Source: Pseudomonadota bacterium (lineage in GTDB: Bacteria; Pseudomonadota; Gammaproteobacteria; Steroidobacterales; Woeseiaceae). Taken from it: DNA of 62,366 nucleotides. Both the position numbers and the translations under genes were made by a program. The stretch covers positions 1 through 62,366 of the forward strand of contig JAQCAD010000016.1 in NCBI GenBank assembly GCA_027621915.1, read 5' to 3'. The notes under the pieces are model-generated. The model did no database searches. It saw only the letters and a program-made list of their open reading frames with translations, and had not been told where the DNA came from. This document shows positions 8,489 to 20,150 of this stretch, piece after piece (position 1 is the first letter of the stretch; each line of letters opens with the position of its first letter).

Positions 8489-9627
8489 TAGTGAGGCAAT
8501 AATTTCCGATGGCGGTGAATCGACATAAGAATACCGAAACCGGCCATAAGGGTCACCATCGACGTGCCACCGTAGCTGACCAGCGGCAACGGGACGCCGA
8601 CGACAGGGACAAGTCCTGTAACCATCGCAGTATTCACAAAGACACAGACAAAAAAAGTAAGGCTGATGCTCCCGGCGAGAAGTCTGGAGTAGGTATCGCG
8701 CGCCTGGATCGAAATGTAAAGGCCACGTCCGATGACAAACAGGTACAACCCGATCAGACTAAGTACACCCAGGAGGCCAAGTTCCTCGCCCATGACCGCG
8801 AATATAAAATCCGTGTCGCGCTCCGGCAGGAACTCCAGCGGAGCCTGGCTGCCATTAGTCCAGCCCTTGCCAAAGAGACCCCCCGATCCAATTGCGATCT
8901 TAGATTGAATGATGTTGTAACCAGCGCCGAGCGGGTCCGAGTCCGGGTTGAGCAATGTCAGTACTCGTTGCTTCTGGTAGTCCTGCATGAATTGCCATAG
9001 GACGTATCCGCCCGGGATGGACGCAAGTCCCAGCAATATCATCACGCGAATCGACAGCCCGGCGAGAACGATGACGAGCACACCGGCCGTCGCGACCAGT
9101 ATTGAGGTGCCAAGGTCTGGTTGCATGGCGATCAGAACGGTCGGCACAGTAATCACGATGCCAATAACAAGGAGATTCAGAAATTTCGGCGGCAACTGCC
9201 GCTCGTGCAAATACCACGCTGCCATCATCGGCACGGCAAGTTTCATGATCTCGGACGGTTGAAAACGAATTCCGATATCCAACCAGCGGCGTGCTCCCTG
9301 TCCAATATCACCTTTAAAAAGGACCAGTCCCAACAGACACAGGCCGGCGAGAAATCCCCATGGCGTCCAGCGTCGCAGCAGGTCAGGCGGGAGCTGCGCG
9401 ACAATCAACATCGCTACAACCGCGATGAAAAGTCGAATGCATTGCTGGATCCAGAGATCCATGTTTTGCGCCACGGCGGAGTATAGGACGACCAGGCCAA
9501 GTGCCGAGATGAGGCCAATGCCTCCGAGTAGCGGCCCGTCAAGATGGAGGCGCTGCAAAGTATTGCCGACGTTGCTGTACGGTTCCGACCTGCCGGAAAA
9601 CAGTTGCGGCGTGTCGCTAAAACGCAT
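8488..9627 (-). CDS. rodA: Rod shape-determining glycosyltransferase RodA
   Basis: A SEDS-family polytopic membrane protein of 379 residues (about ten hydrophobic segments) that polymerises lipid II into glycan strands during elongation, together with PBP2. SEDS features seen include the conserved RW(L)DIG loop, the large periplasmic loop with KGWTNGSQAPLEFLPERDTDFIF, and the C-terminal PLVSYGG motif. It overlaps the mrdA end by 11 bp and hands over to mltB by a 1-bp overlap, matching the usual mrdA-rodA order. Length fits the family. Confidence 0.96.
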   Translation of the reverse strand: MRFSDTPQLFSGRSEPYSNVGNTLQRLHLDGPLLGGIGLISALGLVVLYSAVAQNMDLWIQQCIRLFIAVVAMLIVAQLPPDLLRRWTPWGFLAGLCLLGLVLFKGDIGQGARRWLDIGIRFQPSEIMKLAVPMMAAWYLHERQLPPKFLNLLVIGIVITVPTVLIAMQPDLGTSILVATAGVLVIVLAGLSIRVMILLGLASIPGGYVLWQFMQDYQKQRVLTLLNPDSDPLGAGYNIIQSKIAIGSGGLFGKGWTNGSQAPLEFLPERDTDFIFAVMGEELGLLGVLSLIGLYLFVIGRGLYISIQARDTYSRLLAGSISLTFFVCVFVNTAMVTGLVPVVGVPLPLVSYGGTSMVTLMAGFGILMSIHRHRKLLPH

Positions 9628-11548
9628 CGACGCTTCCTTTCAGATATTGATCCATGATCGTTCGTGCGACAGGTGCAGCGATACGGCTGCCACTCGAGCC
9701 ATTCTCGATAATGACAGCGACAGCGATTCGTGGATTCTCCAGCGGTGCGAATGAAATAAATAGCGCGTGATCGCGCAGTCGTTCGTCTATTTCCTCTTCT
9801 TCGTACTTTTCCTCCTGGGCGATCGAAAACACCTGTGCAGTGCCACTCTTGCCGGCCATTTGGTAACTGGCTTTCGCCCCGGCCGAGCGAGCGGTGCCGG
9901 TCGGACTCTGCATAACGTCGTGCATGGCTGCGATGACGTTTTCCCAGTAGAAATCATTGTCGATTGACACGCGAGGCAGGCGTTCCGGCACGACAATCGT
10001 CCGCTGACCAGAGATCGGGTCCTCGAACGCGGCTACAAGGTGTGGTTTGAACCGTTCCCCACGGGCTGCCAACGTAGCTACGGCATTGGCGAGCTGCAGC
10101 GGAGTGACCAGTAAGTACCCCTGGCCGATAGAAGCGATAATCGTTTCGCCAGGGAACCAGACCTGATCTGCACGCTCTCGAAACGCATTGCGTTTCCATT
10201 CGCGCGATGGATTGAGTCCATCTGACTCGCCGGCCATGTCCAGCCCGCTTTTCCTGCCGAGGCCGAACTCGTCGAGGTACATGTTCATGTTGTCGATGCC
10301 AATATCGCGACTGATCTCATAAAAATACACATCGCAAGACTGCGAAATCGCATCGTGAAGGTCTACTTCGCCATGACCTTCGGGTCGCCAGTCGCGATAG
10401 CGGTGCGAGCTACCCGGCAGGCTGTACCAACCTCTGCAGACCGACCGTCGTGTGAGATTCGTAGCGCCGATTTGCAACGCGGCAAGAGCCAACATCGGTT
10501 TAATGGTAGATCCGGGCGGGTAAGTACCACGAACAGCGCGATTAAACAGCGGCCGGCCCTCATCGTTTTGCAGCGCGTTGTATTCGCTTGGGCTCATGCC
10601 GGTTGCGAATGCGTTGGGGTCGAAAGTCGGTGCGCTGACAAGCGCCAGGATCTCACCGTTTGCCGGATCAATAGCGACAATAGAGCCGCGGCGCCCTTCC
10701 AGTGCATTGGTTGCTATGCGCTGCAGATCAAGATCCAGGCTGAGGTAAATATTGGAACCAGGTACGGGCCCTTCACTTTCCGGCAACGCATCGGAAAAAT
10801 CTCTCGTCTCTGCCGGGACCTGTCGGCCAAGCGCATTTGTGACGACCTGCTGAAATCCGACGTCACCGTGCAGCGTTTCTTCATTGAAATTCTCAACGCC
10901 TGTCTTTCCAGTGTGAGATGTCGCCGCGTAATCCGCGCCATTCAGTCTTCCGAGGTCAGCTGTACTCAATGCACCAACATAGCCGACTGCATGTGCAACG
11001 AGTTCACCGTCCGGATAATGTCGAACCAGGCGTGGCTGCAGGTCGACGCCGGGAAAACGAGGACGTTGTACAGCGAATCTCGCGATCTCATCTTCAGTCA
11101 GGCGGAAACGAAGCGTGATCGGCTTGAATCTTGGACCAGTACGACTAAGCCCATTAAACCGCGGAATATCTTCTTCTTTTATCAGTCCTATCCGCGCCAA
11201 TTGCGCCAGCGTGTCCTCCAGGTCCGTCACCTGTTCAGGAATCAACTCGAGCTGATAGGCCGGCAGGTTTTCTGCCAATATGCGGCCGCGACGATCGAAT
11301 ATTAATCCCCGGGTGGGCGGCACAGCCTCCGTTCGAATGCGATTTCCGAGAGATTTCTCAGCGAATATCGCGTGATCATAAATTTGCAATTGCACGAGCC
11401 GGGCAATGACAGTGCCCAGCAAAATGATCGCGATGACTGACGAAAGAATAATGCGCCCGACAAACATGTGTCTTTCAGAGTGATGGTCCTTGATCGATGC
11501 GATCAGGCTCAAAGAATCATCCTCGGGCTCGCTGGCGGATGCCGACAA
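9617..11548 (-). CDS. mrdA: Penicillin-binding protein 2 (elongation transpeptidase)
   Basis: A class B PBP of 643 residues that cross-links peptidoglycan as RodA's partner. There is a short cytoplasmic N-terminus, one membrane anchor (about 30-52), a pedestal domain starting around RGLIFDRRGRILAEN, and a C-terminal transpeptidase domain. The serine motif is YPPGSTIK (Ser347, Lys350); the SxN-type SQSCD and the KSGTAQ motifs follow. It overlaps the upstream mreD gene by 32 bp and rodA by 11 bp. Some of the 32-bp overlap could vanish if a later start is used, but no better start with a ribosome site is obvious. Confidence 0.96.
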   Translation of the reverse strand: MSASASEPEDDSLSLIASIKDHHSERHMFVGRIILSSVIAIILLGTVIARLVQLQIYDHAIFAEKSLGNRIRTEAVPPTRGLIFDRRGRILAENLPAYQLELIPEQVTDLEDTLAQLARIGLIKEEDIPRFNGLSRTGPRFKPITLRFRLTEDEIARFAVQRPRFPGVDLQPRLVRHYPDGELVAHAVGYVGALSTADLGRLNGADYAATSHTGKTGVENFNEETLHGDVGFQQVVTNALGRQVPAETRDFSDALPESEGPVPGSNIYLSLDLDLQRIATNALEGRRGSIVAIDPANGEILALVSAPTFDPNAFATGMSPSEYNALQNDEGRPLFNRAVRGTYPPGSTIKPMLALAALQIGATNLTRRSVCRGWYSLPGSSHRYRDWRPEGHGEVDLHDAISQSCDVYFYEISRDIGIDNMNMYLDEFGLGRKSGLDMAGESDGLNPSREWKRNAFRERADQVWFPGETIIASIGQGYLLVTPLQLANAVATLAARGERFKPHLVAAFEDPISGQRTIVVPERLPRVSIDNDFYWENVIAAMHDVMQSPTGTARSAGAKASYQMAGKSGTAQVFSIAQEEKYEEEEIDERLRDHALFISFAPLENPRIAVAVIIENGSSGSRIAAPVARTIMDQYLKGSVDAF

Positions 11549-12002
11549 ATACGATATTCAGTAGCGGCCAGATTAAGGTGCCCGTCAAAACAGGACCCCA
11601 ATAAATGACAGATTCGGAATTGACACCAGCTACGCCGTTGATCCAGAAAAGAATGAACTGATAGAGCGCGAGCAGGGCGAAGACGGTAATCGAAAGCTGC
11701 ATCATGGGAAACTGCCGCAGCTGTAAATGAAACTTTACCGTGACATAGATGACAAGACTGAGCCCGATTGCGTGTTGTCCAAGCAAAGTACCCTGGGCAA
11801 CGTCGAGAATCAGACCGGCTATCCAGGCGCTGCCCACACTGTAGTTGTCCGGCAATGTCATAGCCCAGTATATAAGTGTCAGCAATACCCAGGTTGGGCG
11901 AAAAGGTTCAGCCGAGTCGGGTATCGGAGCGATCGAGAGCAGCAATGCAACAGCGATACTGAAGATGATGGGCAAATGCGACGATATGCGGGCGTCACTC
12001 AT
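11517..12002 (-). CDS. mreD: Rod shape-determining protein MreD
   Basis: A small polytopic inner-membrane protein of 161 residues with about five hydrophobic segments and the MreD features ILDVAQGTLLGQHA and RQFPMMQ. It works with MreC and MreB in the elongation complex. The ATG at 12002 is preferred to one 24 bp upstream because it forms an ATGAGTGA overlap (8 bp) with the mreC stop, typical of coupled translation. Its end overlaps mrdA by 32 bp. Confidence 0.93.
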   Translation of the reverse strand: MSDARISSHLPIIFSIAVALLLSIAPIPDSAEPFRPTWVLLTLIYWAMTLPDNYSVGSAWIAGLILDVAQGTLLGQHAIGLSLVIYVTVKFHLQLRQFPMMQLSITVFALLALYQFILFWINGVAGVNSESVIYWGPVLTGTLIWPLLNIVFVGIRQRARG

Positions 12003-12939
12003 TTTCGTCACCCTCGTTATCAACAATTACCGGATCAGCGGCGATAGGATCCATCGTCTCTTCCGCTCGATCGAGCACTTCGTCATCAGAAAGCTCACTT
12101 TCAGATGACCAGATCAGCATGACCTCACGAACCTGATTGAGTGCAGCGGCCGGCGTGGCAGTTACGGCCGCGAATGGTTCCTGCGGGATTCGGGTAACTG
12201 ACTCTACTATGGCGACAGGGTACCCAGCAGGAAAAGCACCACCGCGGCCAGAGGTTACGAGCAGGTCGCCAGGCTCTATATCGGCGTTGTTGGGCAGGAA
12301 CGGCAGATCAAGACGGTCATACTCACCGGTACCCCTGGCAATCGTTCGCAAACCGTTGCGGTTGACCTCTATCGGGAGATCGTGCCCGGGATCGCTGATG
12401 AGCATGGCTTGTGATGACAATAAACCGGCTTCTATGATCTGGCCGACGATTCCTTCGGCATCAATAACCGCTTGTCCGTCGAACACGTTGTCACGCGTCC
12501 CCTTGTCGACAACCAGGACGTGCCGAAACGGGTCGGAGCTGACAGACATTATTTCCGCAACGCGAACCCGCTCGTGAACCTGTGACCTGGCCTCGAGCAT
12601 CGCACGAAGCCTGGCATTTTCCGCTTCGAGCGACGAATACCGCTGCAGCCTGGCTCGCGTGATAAGACGTTCAGTATTCAGCCTGCTGTTTTCGAGTTGC
12701 AATTCATTGCGAGTCGCTGCTGCGTCAATGACCCATCGCCACGCAGATACCGGCGTGTCGACAACCACGCGCAGCGGATAAACGGTGGCGCCAATAGCTT
12801 TACGAACAGTATCGAGATGGTTGTCCCTGTGATCCACCACCATCAGGAGGATGCTCAGCCCGGCGAGCAGCAGGAAGCGCAGGCCAAGCGCAGGCGAGAA
12901 AGGGGTTCCGAACCGATTGTTAGACTTTGAGGAGGCCAT
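11995..12939 (-). CDS. mreC: Rod shape-determining protein MreC
   Basis: A bitopic periplasmic scaffold protein of 314 residues. It has a membrane anchor at about 22-37, a coiled-coil region (about 65-110, with NELQLENSRL and SSLEAENARL), then the beta-barrel domain with GIVGQIIEAG and GDLLVTSGRGGAFPAGYPVA, which are typical of MreC. It links cytoplasmic MreB to PBP2 and RodA. A final acidic tail (about 275-314) is longer than in many homologues. It lies 57 bp after mreB in the operon. Confidence 0.94.
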   Translation of the reverse strand: MASSKSNNRFGTPFSPALGLRFLLLAGLSILLMVVDHRDNHLDTVRKAIGATVYPLRVVVDTPVSAWRWVIDAAATRNELQLENSRLNTERLITRARLQRYSSLEAENARLRAMLEARSQVHERVRVAEIMSVSSDPFRHVLVVDKGTRDNVFDGQAVIDAEGIVGQIIEAGLLSSQAMLISDPGHDLPIEVNRNGLRTIARGTGEYDRLDLPFLPNNADIEPGDLLVTSGRGGAFPAGYPVAIVESVTRIPQEPFAAVTATPAAALNQVREVMLIWSSESELSDDEVLDRAEETMDPIAADPVIVDNEGDENE

Positions 12940-12996
12940 TAGCGCTGTATGTTCGCATAACGGGGCCCGATTCTCTTGTAACGAATTCTCGTATGG

Positions 12997-14154
<1,158 letters not shown>

Positions 14155-14174
14155 TTAGAAAAGCTGGAAATTCG

Positions 14175-14462
14175 GTGCCACTAACGAAACTTGAGGTTCA
14201 GCACGTCGCAATGCTCGCGCGCCTCCAACTGGAGGATCGAGATGTCGATGATGTAGTCGCCAAGCTGTCCAGAATTGTCGAATTTGTCGATCAGTTGCAG
14301 GCAGTAGCGACGGATAACGTGCTGCCGATGGCGCACCCGCTCAACATGTCCCAGCGATTGCGTGCGGATGACGTAACTGAGCCGAACCAACGCGATTTCG
14401 TACAGCAAAACGCCCCTTCCACAAAGGAGGGTTACTACCTGGTTCCAAAGGTGCTTGAATGA
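14175..14462 (+). CDS. gatC: Asp-tRNA(Asn)/Glu-tRNA(Gln) amidotransferase subunit C
   Basis: The small subunit of GatCAB, which converts misacylated Glu-tRNA(Gln) or Asp-tRNA(Asn) to the correct amide form. The GTG at 14175 gives a 95-residue protein, the normal GatC length, beginning with the typical [17 protein letters not shown] helix; a farther upstream ATG would add 34 residues unlike GatC. The C-terminal [11 protein letters not shown] is the family ending. The last bases overlap the gatA start (ATGA). The Shine-Dalgarno is weak (TGGAAA). Confidence 0.92.
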   Translation: MPLTKLEVQHVAMLARLQLEDRDVDDVVAKLSRIVEFVDQLQAVATDNVLPMAHPLNMSQRLRADDVTEPNQRDFVQQNAPSTKEGYYLVPKVLE

Positions 14463-15937
14463 CGGCGGACCCGGCAGGCCTTGCACTGCACCAACGCACG
14501 CTAAGCGAGCTCGCATGGGGCCTCACGAAAGGCGACTTCACATCGCGTGAATTGACCGAGTTGCTTCTTGGACGGGTGGCACAACACGAGTCTCTGAACG
14601 CATTCATTACCGTGACGGCTGACGTTGCGCTGGAGCAGGCGGATCGTGCCGATCGTGCGCGAACGCGCGGCGTTGCCGGGCCATTGAATGGCCTGCCGAT
14701 CGTGCACAAGGATCTGTTCTGCACGAAGGGTGTTTTGACAACCTGTGGGTCGAACATCCTCAGTCACTTCGTGTCTCCGTATGACGCGACGGTCGTCGAA
14801 CGAATGGCGGAAGCTGGCGCCGTAATGCTTGGCAAGACCAACATGGATGAATTCGCCATGGGATCTTCCAATGAAACCAGTTTCTACGGGCCAGTGATGA
14901 ACCCGTGGGATACGAAATTGTCTCCTGGCGGATCGTCGGGTGGCTCGGCCGCGGCTGTTGCCGCACGCCTGGTGCCTGCGGCTACCGGCACCGATACCGG
15001 TGGCTCGATTCGTCAACCCGCCGCATTAACCGGGACGGTGGGACTGAAACCGACCTATGGTCGCGTTTCTCGTTACGGCATGGTCGCGTTCGCGTCCAGT
15101 CTAGACCAGGCTGGCGTAATCACCCGGTCGGCTGAAGATGCCGCTTTATTGCTTCGGGTAATCGCAGGCATTGATCGTCGCGATTCGACGTCTGTCGATC
15201 ATCCGGTGCCGGACTATGTCGCAGGAATTTCAAAACCGGTTAAAGGCCTCAGGATTGGCGTCGTTCGTCAGCACTTTGATGAGGGACTCGATCCCCTTTG
15301 CGCCGAGCGCGTCAAAACGTCCCTCGATGCGCTCAATGAGGCGGGTGCAAGCCTCATTGAAATCGATTTGCCAAGTATCGGTTTGTCGGTGCCCACCTAT
15401 TATGTCGTCGCGCCTGCCGAGTGCTCATCGAATCTTTCGCGATTCGACGGCGTGCGTTTTGGTCATCGAAGCGCAGATCCTGAGGATCTGCTCGACCTGT
15501 ACTGTCGGAGTCGCGGAGAAGGTTTTGGTGCAGAAGTGAAACGTCGCATCATGACCGGCACCTACGTATTGTCCGCCGGCTATTACGATGCGTATTACCT
15601 CAAGGCGCAGAAAGTTCGGCAACTGATCAGTCAGGATTTCAAAAACGCATTTGAGCGCGTAGACGTAATCGCGGGGCCGACTGCGCCTACAACCGCGTTT
15701 GCCATCGGCGAAAAAACCGATGATCCGATTACGATGTACCTCAACGATATCTATACGATCGGTGCGAACCTGGCGGGCTTGCCCGGCATATCTGTCCCCT
15801 GCGGATTTGCAACAGGTTTGCCGGTTGGCCTTCAGCTGGTAGGGCCGCACTTCGCAGAAGAGCGCATCCTGGCGTGTGCGCACCAGTATCAGCAGTTGAC
15901 TGACTGGCACAAGATGGCACCGGAGGACTTCGCGTGA
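14459..15937 (+). CDS. gatA: Asp-tRNA(Asn)/Glu-tRNA(Gln) amidotransferase subunit A
   Basis: The amidase subunit, 492 residues, that releases ammonia from glutamine for the GatB kinase/transferase site. The amidase-signature Ser-cisSer-Lys triad is visible as Lys84 (VHKD), Ser159 (GGSSGGS) and Ser183 (DTGGSIR). It overlaps gatC by 4 bp upstream and gatB by 4 bp downstream, as expected for an equimolar complex. Full length and intact. Confidence 0.97.
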   Translation: MTADPAGLALHQRTLSELAWGLTKGDFTSRELTELLLGRVAQHESLNAFITVTADVALEQADRADRARTRGVAGPLNGLPIVHKDLFCTKGVLTTCGSNILSHFVSPYDATVVERMAEAGAVMLGKTNMDEFAMGSSNETSFYGPVMNPWDTKLSPGGSSGGSAAAVAARLVPAATGTDTGGSIRQPAALTGTVGLKPTYGRVSRYGMVAFASSLDQAGVITRSAEDAALLLRVIAGIDRRDSTSVDHPVPDYVAGISKPVKGLRIGVVRQHFDEGLDPLCAERVKTSLDALNEAGASLIEIDLPSIGLSVPTYYVVAPAECSSNLSRFDGVRFGHRSADPEDLLDLYCRSRGEGFGAEVKRRIMTGTYVLSAGYYDAYYLKAQKVRQLISQDFKNAFERVDVIAGPTAPTTAFAIGEKTDDPITMYLNDIYTIGANLAGLPGISVPCGFATGLPVGLQLVGPHFAEERILACAHQYQQLTDWHKMAPEDFA

Positions 15938-17373
15938 ACGGCAAGTGGGAAGTCGTTATTGGTCTCGAGGTGCACACGCAGCTTGCGACAAATAGCAAGA
16001 TTTTCTCAGGCGCATCAACAGCTTATGGCGCAGCGCCGAACACCCAGGCGTGCCTCGTGGATCTCGGTTACCCGGGTGTGTTGCCGGTCCTCAATGCAGA
16101 AGTCGTGCGCATGGCCGTCAAATTCGGGTTGGCCGTGAACGCAAAGGTTGCGTCGCGATCGATTTTTGCCCGCAAGAATTATTTTTATCCTGATTTGCCG
16201 AAGGGTTACCAGATCAGCCAGTACGAACTGCCGATCGTAGGCCATGGCGAGTTGTTCATTCTGGATGACAACGGCAATGAAAAGCGAATCGGCATTACTC
16301 GAGCCCACCTGGAAGAGGATGCGGGCAAGTCCGTACATGAGGGATTTGGCGAACATTCCGGCATTGACTTGAACCGCGCCGGAACGCCGTTGCTCGAGAT
16401 TGTGTCTGAACCGGATATGAGGTCGGCCAGGGAGGCGGTGGCCTACATGCGAAAAATTCATACGATCGTACGGTATCTGGAGGTCTCGGATGGGAATATG
16501 CAGGAAGGATCGTTTCGCTGTGATGCAAACGTTTCAGTAAGGCCACGCGGACAGAAAGAACTCGGTACTCGCGCTGAACTGAAGAATCTAAACTCCTTTC
16601 GCTTTGTCGAGAAGGCGATCAATTTCGAGATCGACAGGCAGATTGCGCTCATTGAAGACGGCGGTGAGGTAGTTCAGGAAACGCGCCTGTACGATTCCGA
16701 TAAAGACGAGACGCGGCCCATGCGTTCCAAGGAGGAGGCGAATGACTATCGATATTTTCCTGATCCGGACCTGTTGCCAGTCGAGATCGACGACTCCTTT
16801 ATAGAGGCCGTCCGGAAAACGCTCCCGGAGCTGCCGGACGCCAAGCAGCAGCGCTTCACGAATCAATATGGGCTGAAGACCGCCGATGCGGAGATTCTGA
16901 CCGCCAGTCGGGCGGTGTCTGATTATTTCGAGCAAGTGGCCGAAGCGACCACTGCTGGTCCGCAGGTCGCAGCCAATTGGGTTATTGGTGATTTATCGGC
17001 ATTGCTCAACAAGGAAGGTATCGAGATTAAGTCCAGCAAGATCGGAGCGGGCGCTTTGGCCGGTCTGCTTGATCGAATCGCTGACACCACGATTTCCGGA
17101 AAGATCGCGAAAGACGTCTTCGAATCGATGTGGACCGGTGAGGGCAGTGCCGACGAAATAATTGCGGCAAAAGGTCTGACACAGATTACCGACACATCCG
17201 CGCTGGAAAGCGTCGTTGATGCGGTTATCGCGGCGAATCCGGAGCAGGTTGCCGAATTCCGTGCAGGAAAAGGCAAATTGCTCGGTTTCTTTGTGGGGCA
17301 GGTCATGAAGGAGACCGGCGGCAAGGCGAATCCCGGCCAGGTGAACCGGATCATCAAACAAAAACTCGGATAA
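15934..17373 (+). CDS. gatB: Asp-tRNA(Asn)/Glu-tRNA(Gln) amidotransferase subunit B
   Basis: The subunit that phosphorylates and transamidates the misacylated tRNA, 479 residues. It starts with a GTG inside the gatA stop (GTGA) and with the typical [13 protein letters not shown]. The family signature region [17 protein letters not shown] is seen, as is the tRNA-binding YqeY-like C-terminal part ending [14 protein letters not shown] complete gatCAB implies that Gln-tRNA or Asn-tRNA, or both, is made by the indirect route. No GlnRS or AsnRS gene is in view to decide which. Confidence 0.97.
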   Translation: MNGKWEVVIGLEVHTQLATNSKIFSGASTAYGAAPNTQACLVDLGYPGVLPVLNAEVVRMAVKFGLAVNAKVASRSIFARKNYFYPDLPKGYQISQYELPIVGHGELFILDDNGNEKRIGITRAHLEEDAGKSVHEGFGEHSGIDLNRAGTPLLEIVSEPDMRSAREAVAYMRKIHTIVRYLEVSDGNMQEGSFRCDANVSVRPRGQKELGTRAELKNLNSFRFVEKAINFEIDRQIALIEDGGEVVQETRLYDSDKDETRPMRSKEEANDYRYFPDPDLLPVEIDDSFIEAVRKTLPELPDAKQQRFTNQYGLKTADAEILTASRAVSDYFEQVAEATTAGPQVAANWVIGDLSALLNKEGIEIKSSKIGAGALAGLLDRIADTTISGKIAKDVFESMWTGEGSADEIIAAKGLTQITDTSALESVVDAVIAANPEQVAEFRAGKGKLLGFFVGQVMKETGGKANPGQVNRIIKQKLG

Positions 17374-17383
17374 TTCTGCGCCC

Positions 17384-18250
17384 GTGAACGACTCTGTCCT
17401 TCCATTCATTTTCGAATCGTTCCCGGTTCGTGGTGCGTTGGTACAGCTTGAGAATACATGGCAGCGAATGCAGCAGGACCACTCATACGCCAGTCCGGTG
17501 TCTGAAGTCCTGGGTCACGCGGCTGCCGCGACGTCGCTCATTGCCCGGAGTCTGAAATTTGAAGGCTCTGTAACACTGCAAATATCGAGCAACGGGCCTC
17601 TTGGAACGCTGGTCATGCAAAGTACCGACGGTCTCAGTCTGCGCGGCATGTCGACCGCGGCTGACGTTGCAGATGGCATATCGTTCGCAGATTTGGTAAC
17701 CGGTGCCCGGTGCGCTGTCACTATCGATACGGGGTCGACGGAGCGGCCCTACCAGGGCATCGTAGAAATCCGCCCGGAGTCGCTGGCCGCCAGTCTGGAA
17801 AACTATTTCGCAAAGTCAGTACAGGTATTGAGCCACCTGGCTCTGATTTCCTGCGATGCTTTCTGCGGCGGCATTTTGCTGCAGCAAATGCCGGGCGACC
17901 TACCGATTTCAAAAGACGACTGGTCACGACTCGGCTACCTTGCCGCGACGCTTCGCCTGGTAGACATTGACAATGGCGCGACGCCCGGACTTTTGCACAG
18001 GCTTTTTCCAGAAGACGATATCCGCGTTTTTGAACCCGCCACTGCCCGTTTCCAGTGCCGCTGCTCGCAGGCAAAGGTGGAAGATGTATTGCGATTTCTC
18101 GGTGAATCGGAGACGCGCGCTGCGCTGGTGGAAACAGGCCAGGTCGATGTGACCTGTGAGTATTGCGGCAAAGTTCGCTCTTTTGATGCCGTCGATGTGA
18201 GCCGGGTCTTCTCGGATCTGGTTATTAAAGGATCCAGCGCGCTCCACTGA
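17384..18250 (+). CDS. hslO: Redox-regulated chaperone Hsp33
   Basis: A 288-residue cytoplasmic holdase activated by oxidation and unfolding. The four zinc-binding cysteines of the redox switch are present as CRC (225, 227) and CEYC (258, 261). The central part with SLENYFAKSVQ matches the Hsp33 core. The start is a GTG 10 bp after gatB, so it is probably cotranscribed with gatCAB. Two further Cys (157 and 161) lie in the core and are not part of the known switch. Confidence 0.95.
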   Translation: MNDSVLPFIFESFPVRGALVQLENTWQRMQQDHSYASPVSEVLGHAAAATSLIARSLKFEGSVTLQISSNGPLGTLVMQSTDGLSLRGMSTAADVADGISFADLVTGARCAVTIDTGSTERPYQGIVEIRPESLAASLENYFAKSVQVLSHLALISCDAFCGGILLQQMPGDLPISKDDWSRLGYLAATLRLVDIDNGATPGLLHRLFPEDDIRVFEPATARFQCRCSQAKVEDVLRFLGESETRAALVETGQVDVTCEYCGKVRSFDAVDVSRVFSDLVIKGSSALH

Positions 18251-18292
18251 ATTCATCCCCGCCCGGGAAAAATCGTGGGCAATGCAACGATG

Positions 18293-18319
18293 TAGCGCCA
18301 ATGACCGCGATTGGTGCTA
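18293..18319. promoter_or_regulatory. Inverted repeat upstream of the ArsR-methyltransferase gene (candidate operator)
   Basis: TAGCGCCAAT (18293-18302) and ATTGGTGCTA (18310-18319) match as an inverted repeat at 9 of 10 positions with a 7-base spacer. It ends 39 bp before the regulator start, a normal place for autoregulation by a dimeric ArsR-type protein. A possible start at 18311 would lie inside it, which argues for the later ATG. Binding by the neighbouring regulator is inference. Confidence 0.5.
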
Positions 18320-18358
18320 GAATCTACGCCAATCACATTAAATAATCTTTATATATTT

Positions 18359-20139
<1,781 letters not shown>

Positions 20140-20150
20140 AAGGTATTGCC

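Noticed and set aside
10355-11305. A 316-codon open frame on the plus strand inside mrdA
   Set aside because: It is antisense to a clearly recognised PBP2 gene, has no ribosome site and its product resembles no protein family; it arises from codon composition of the real gene.
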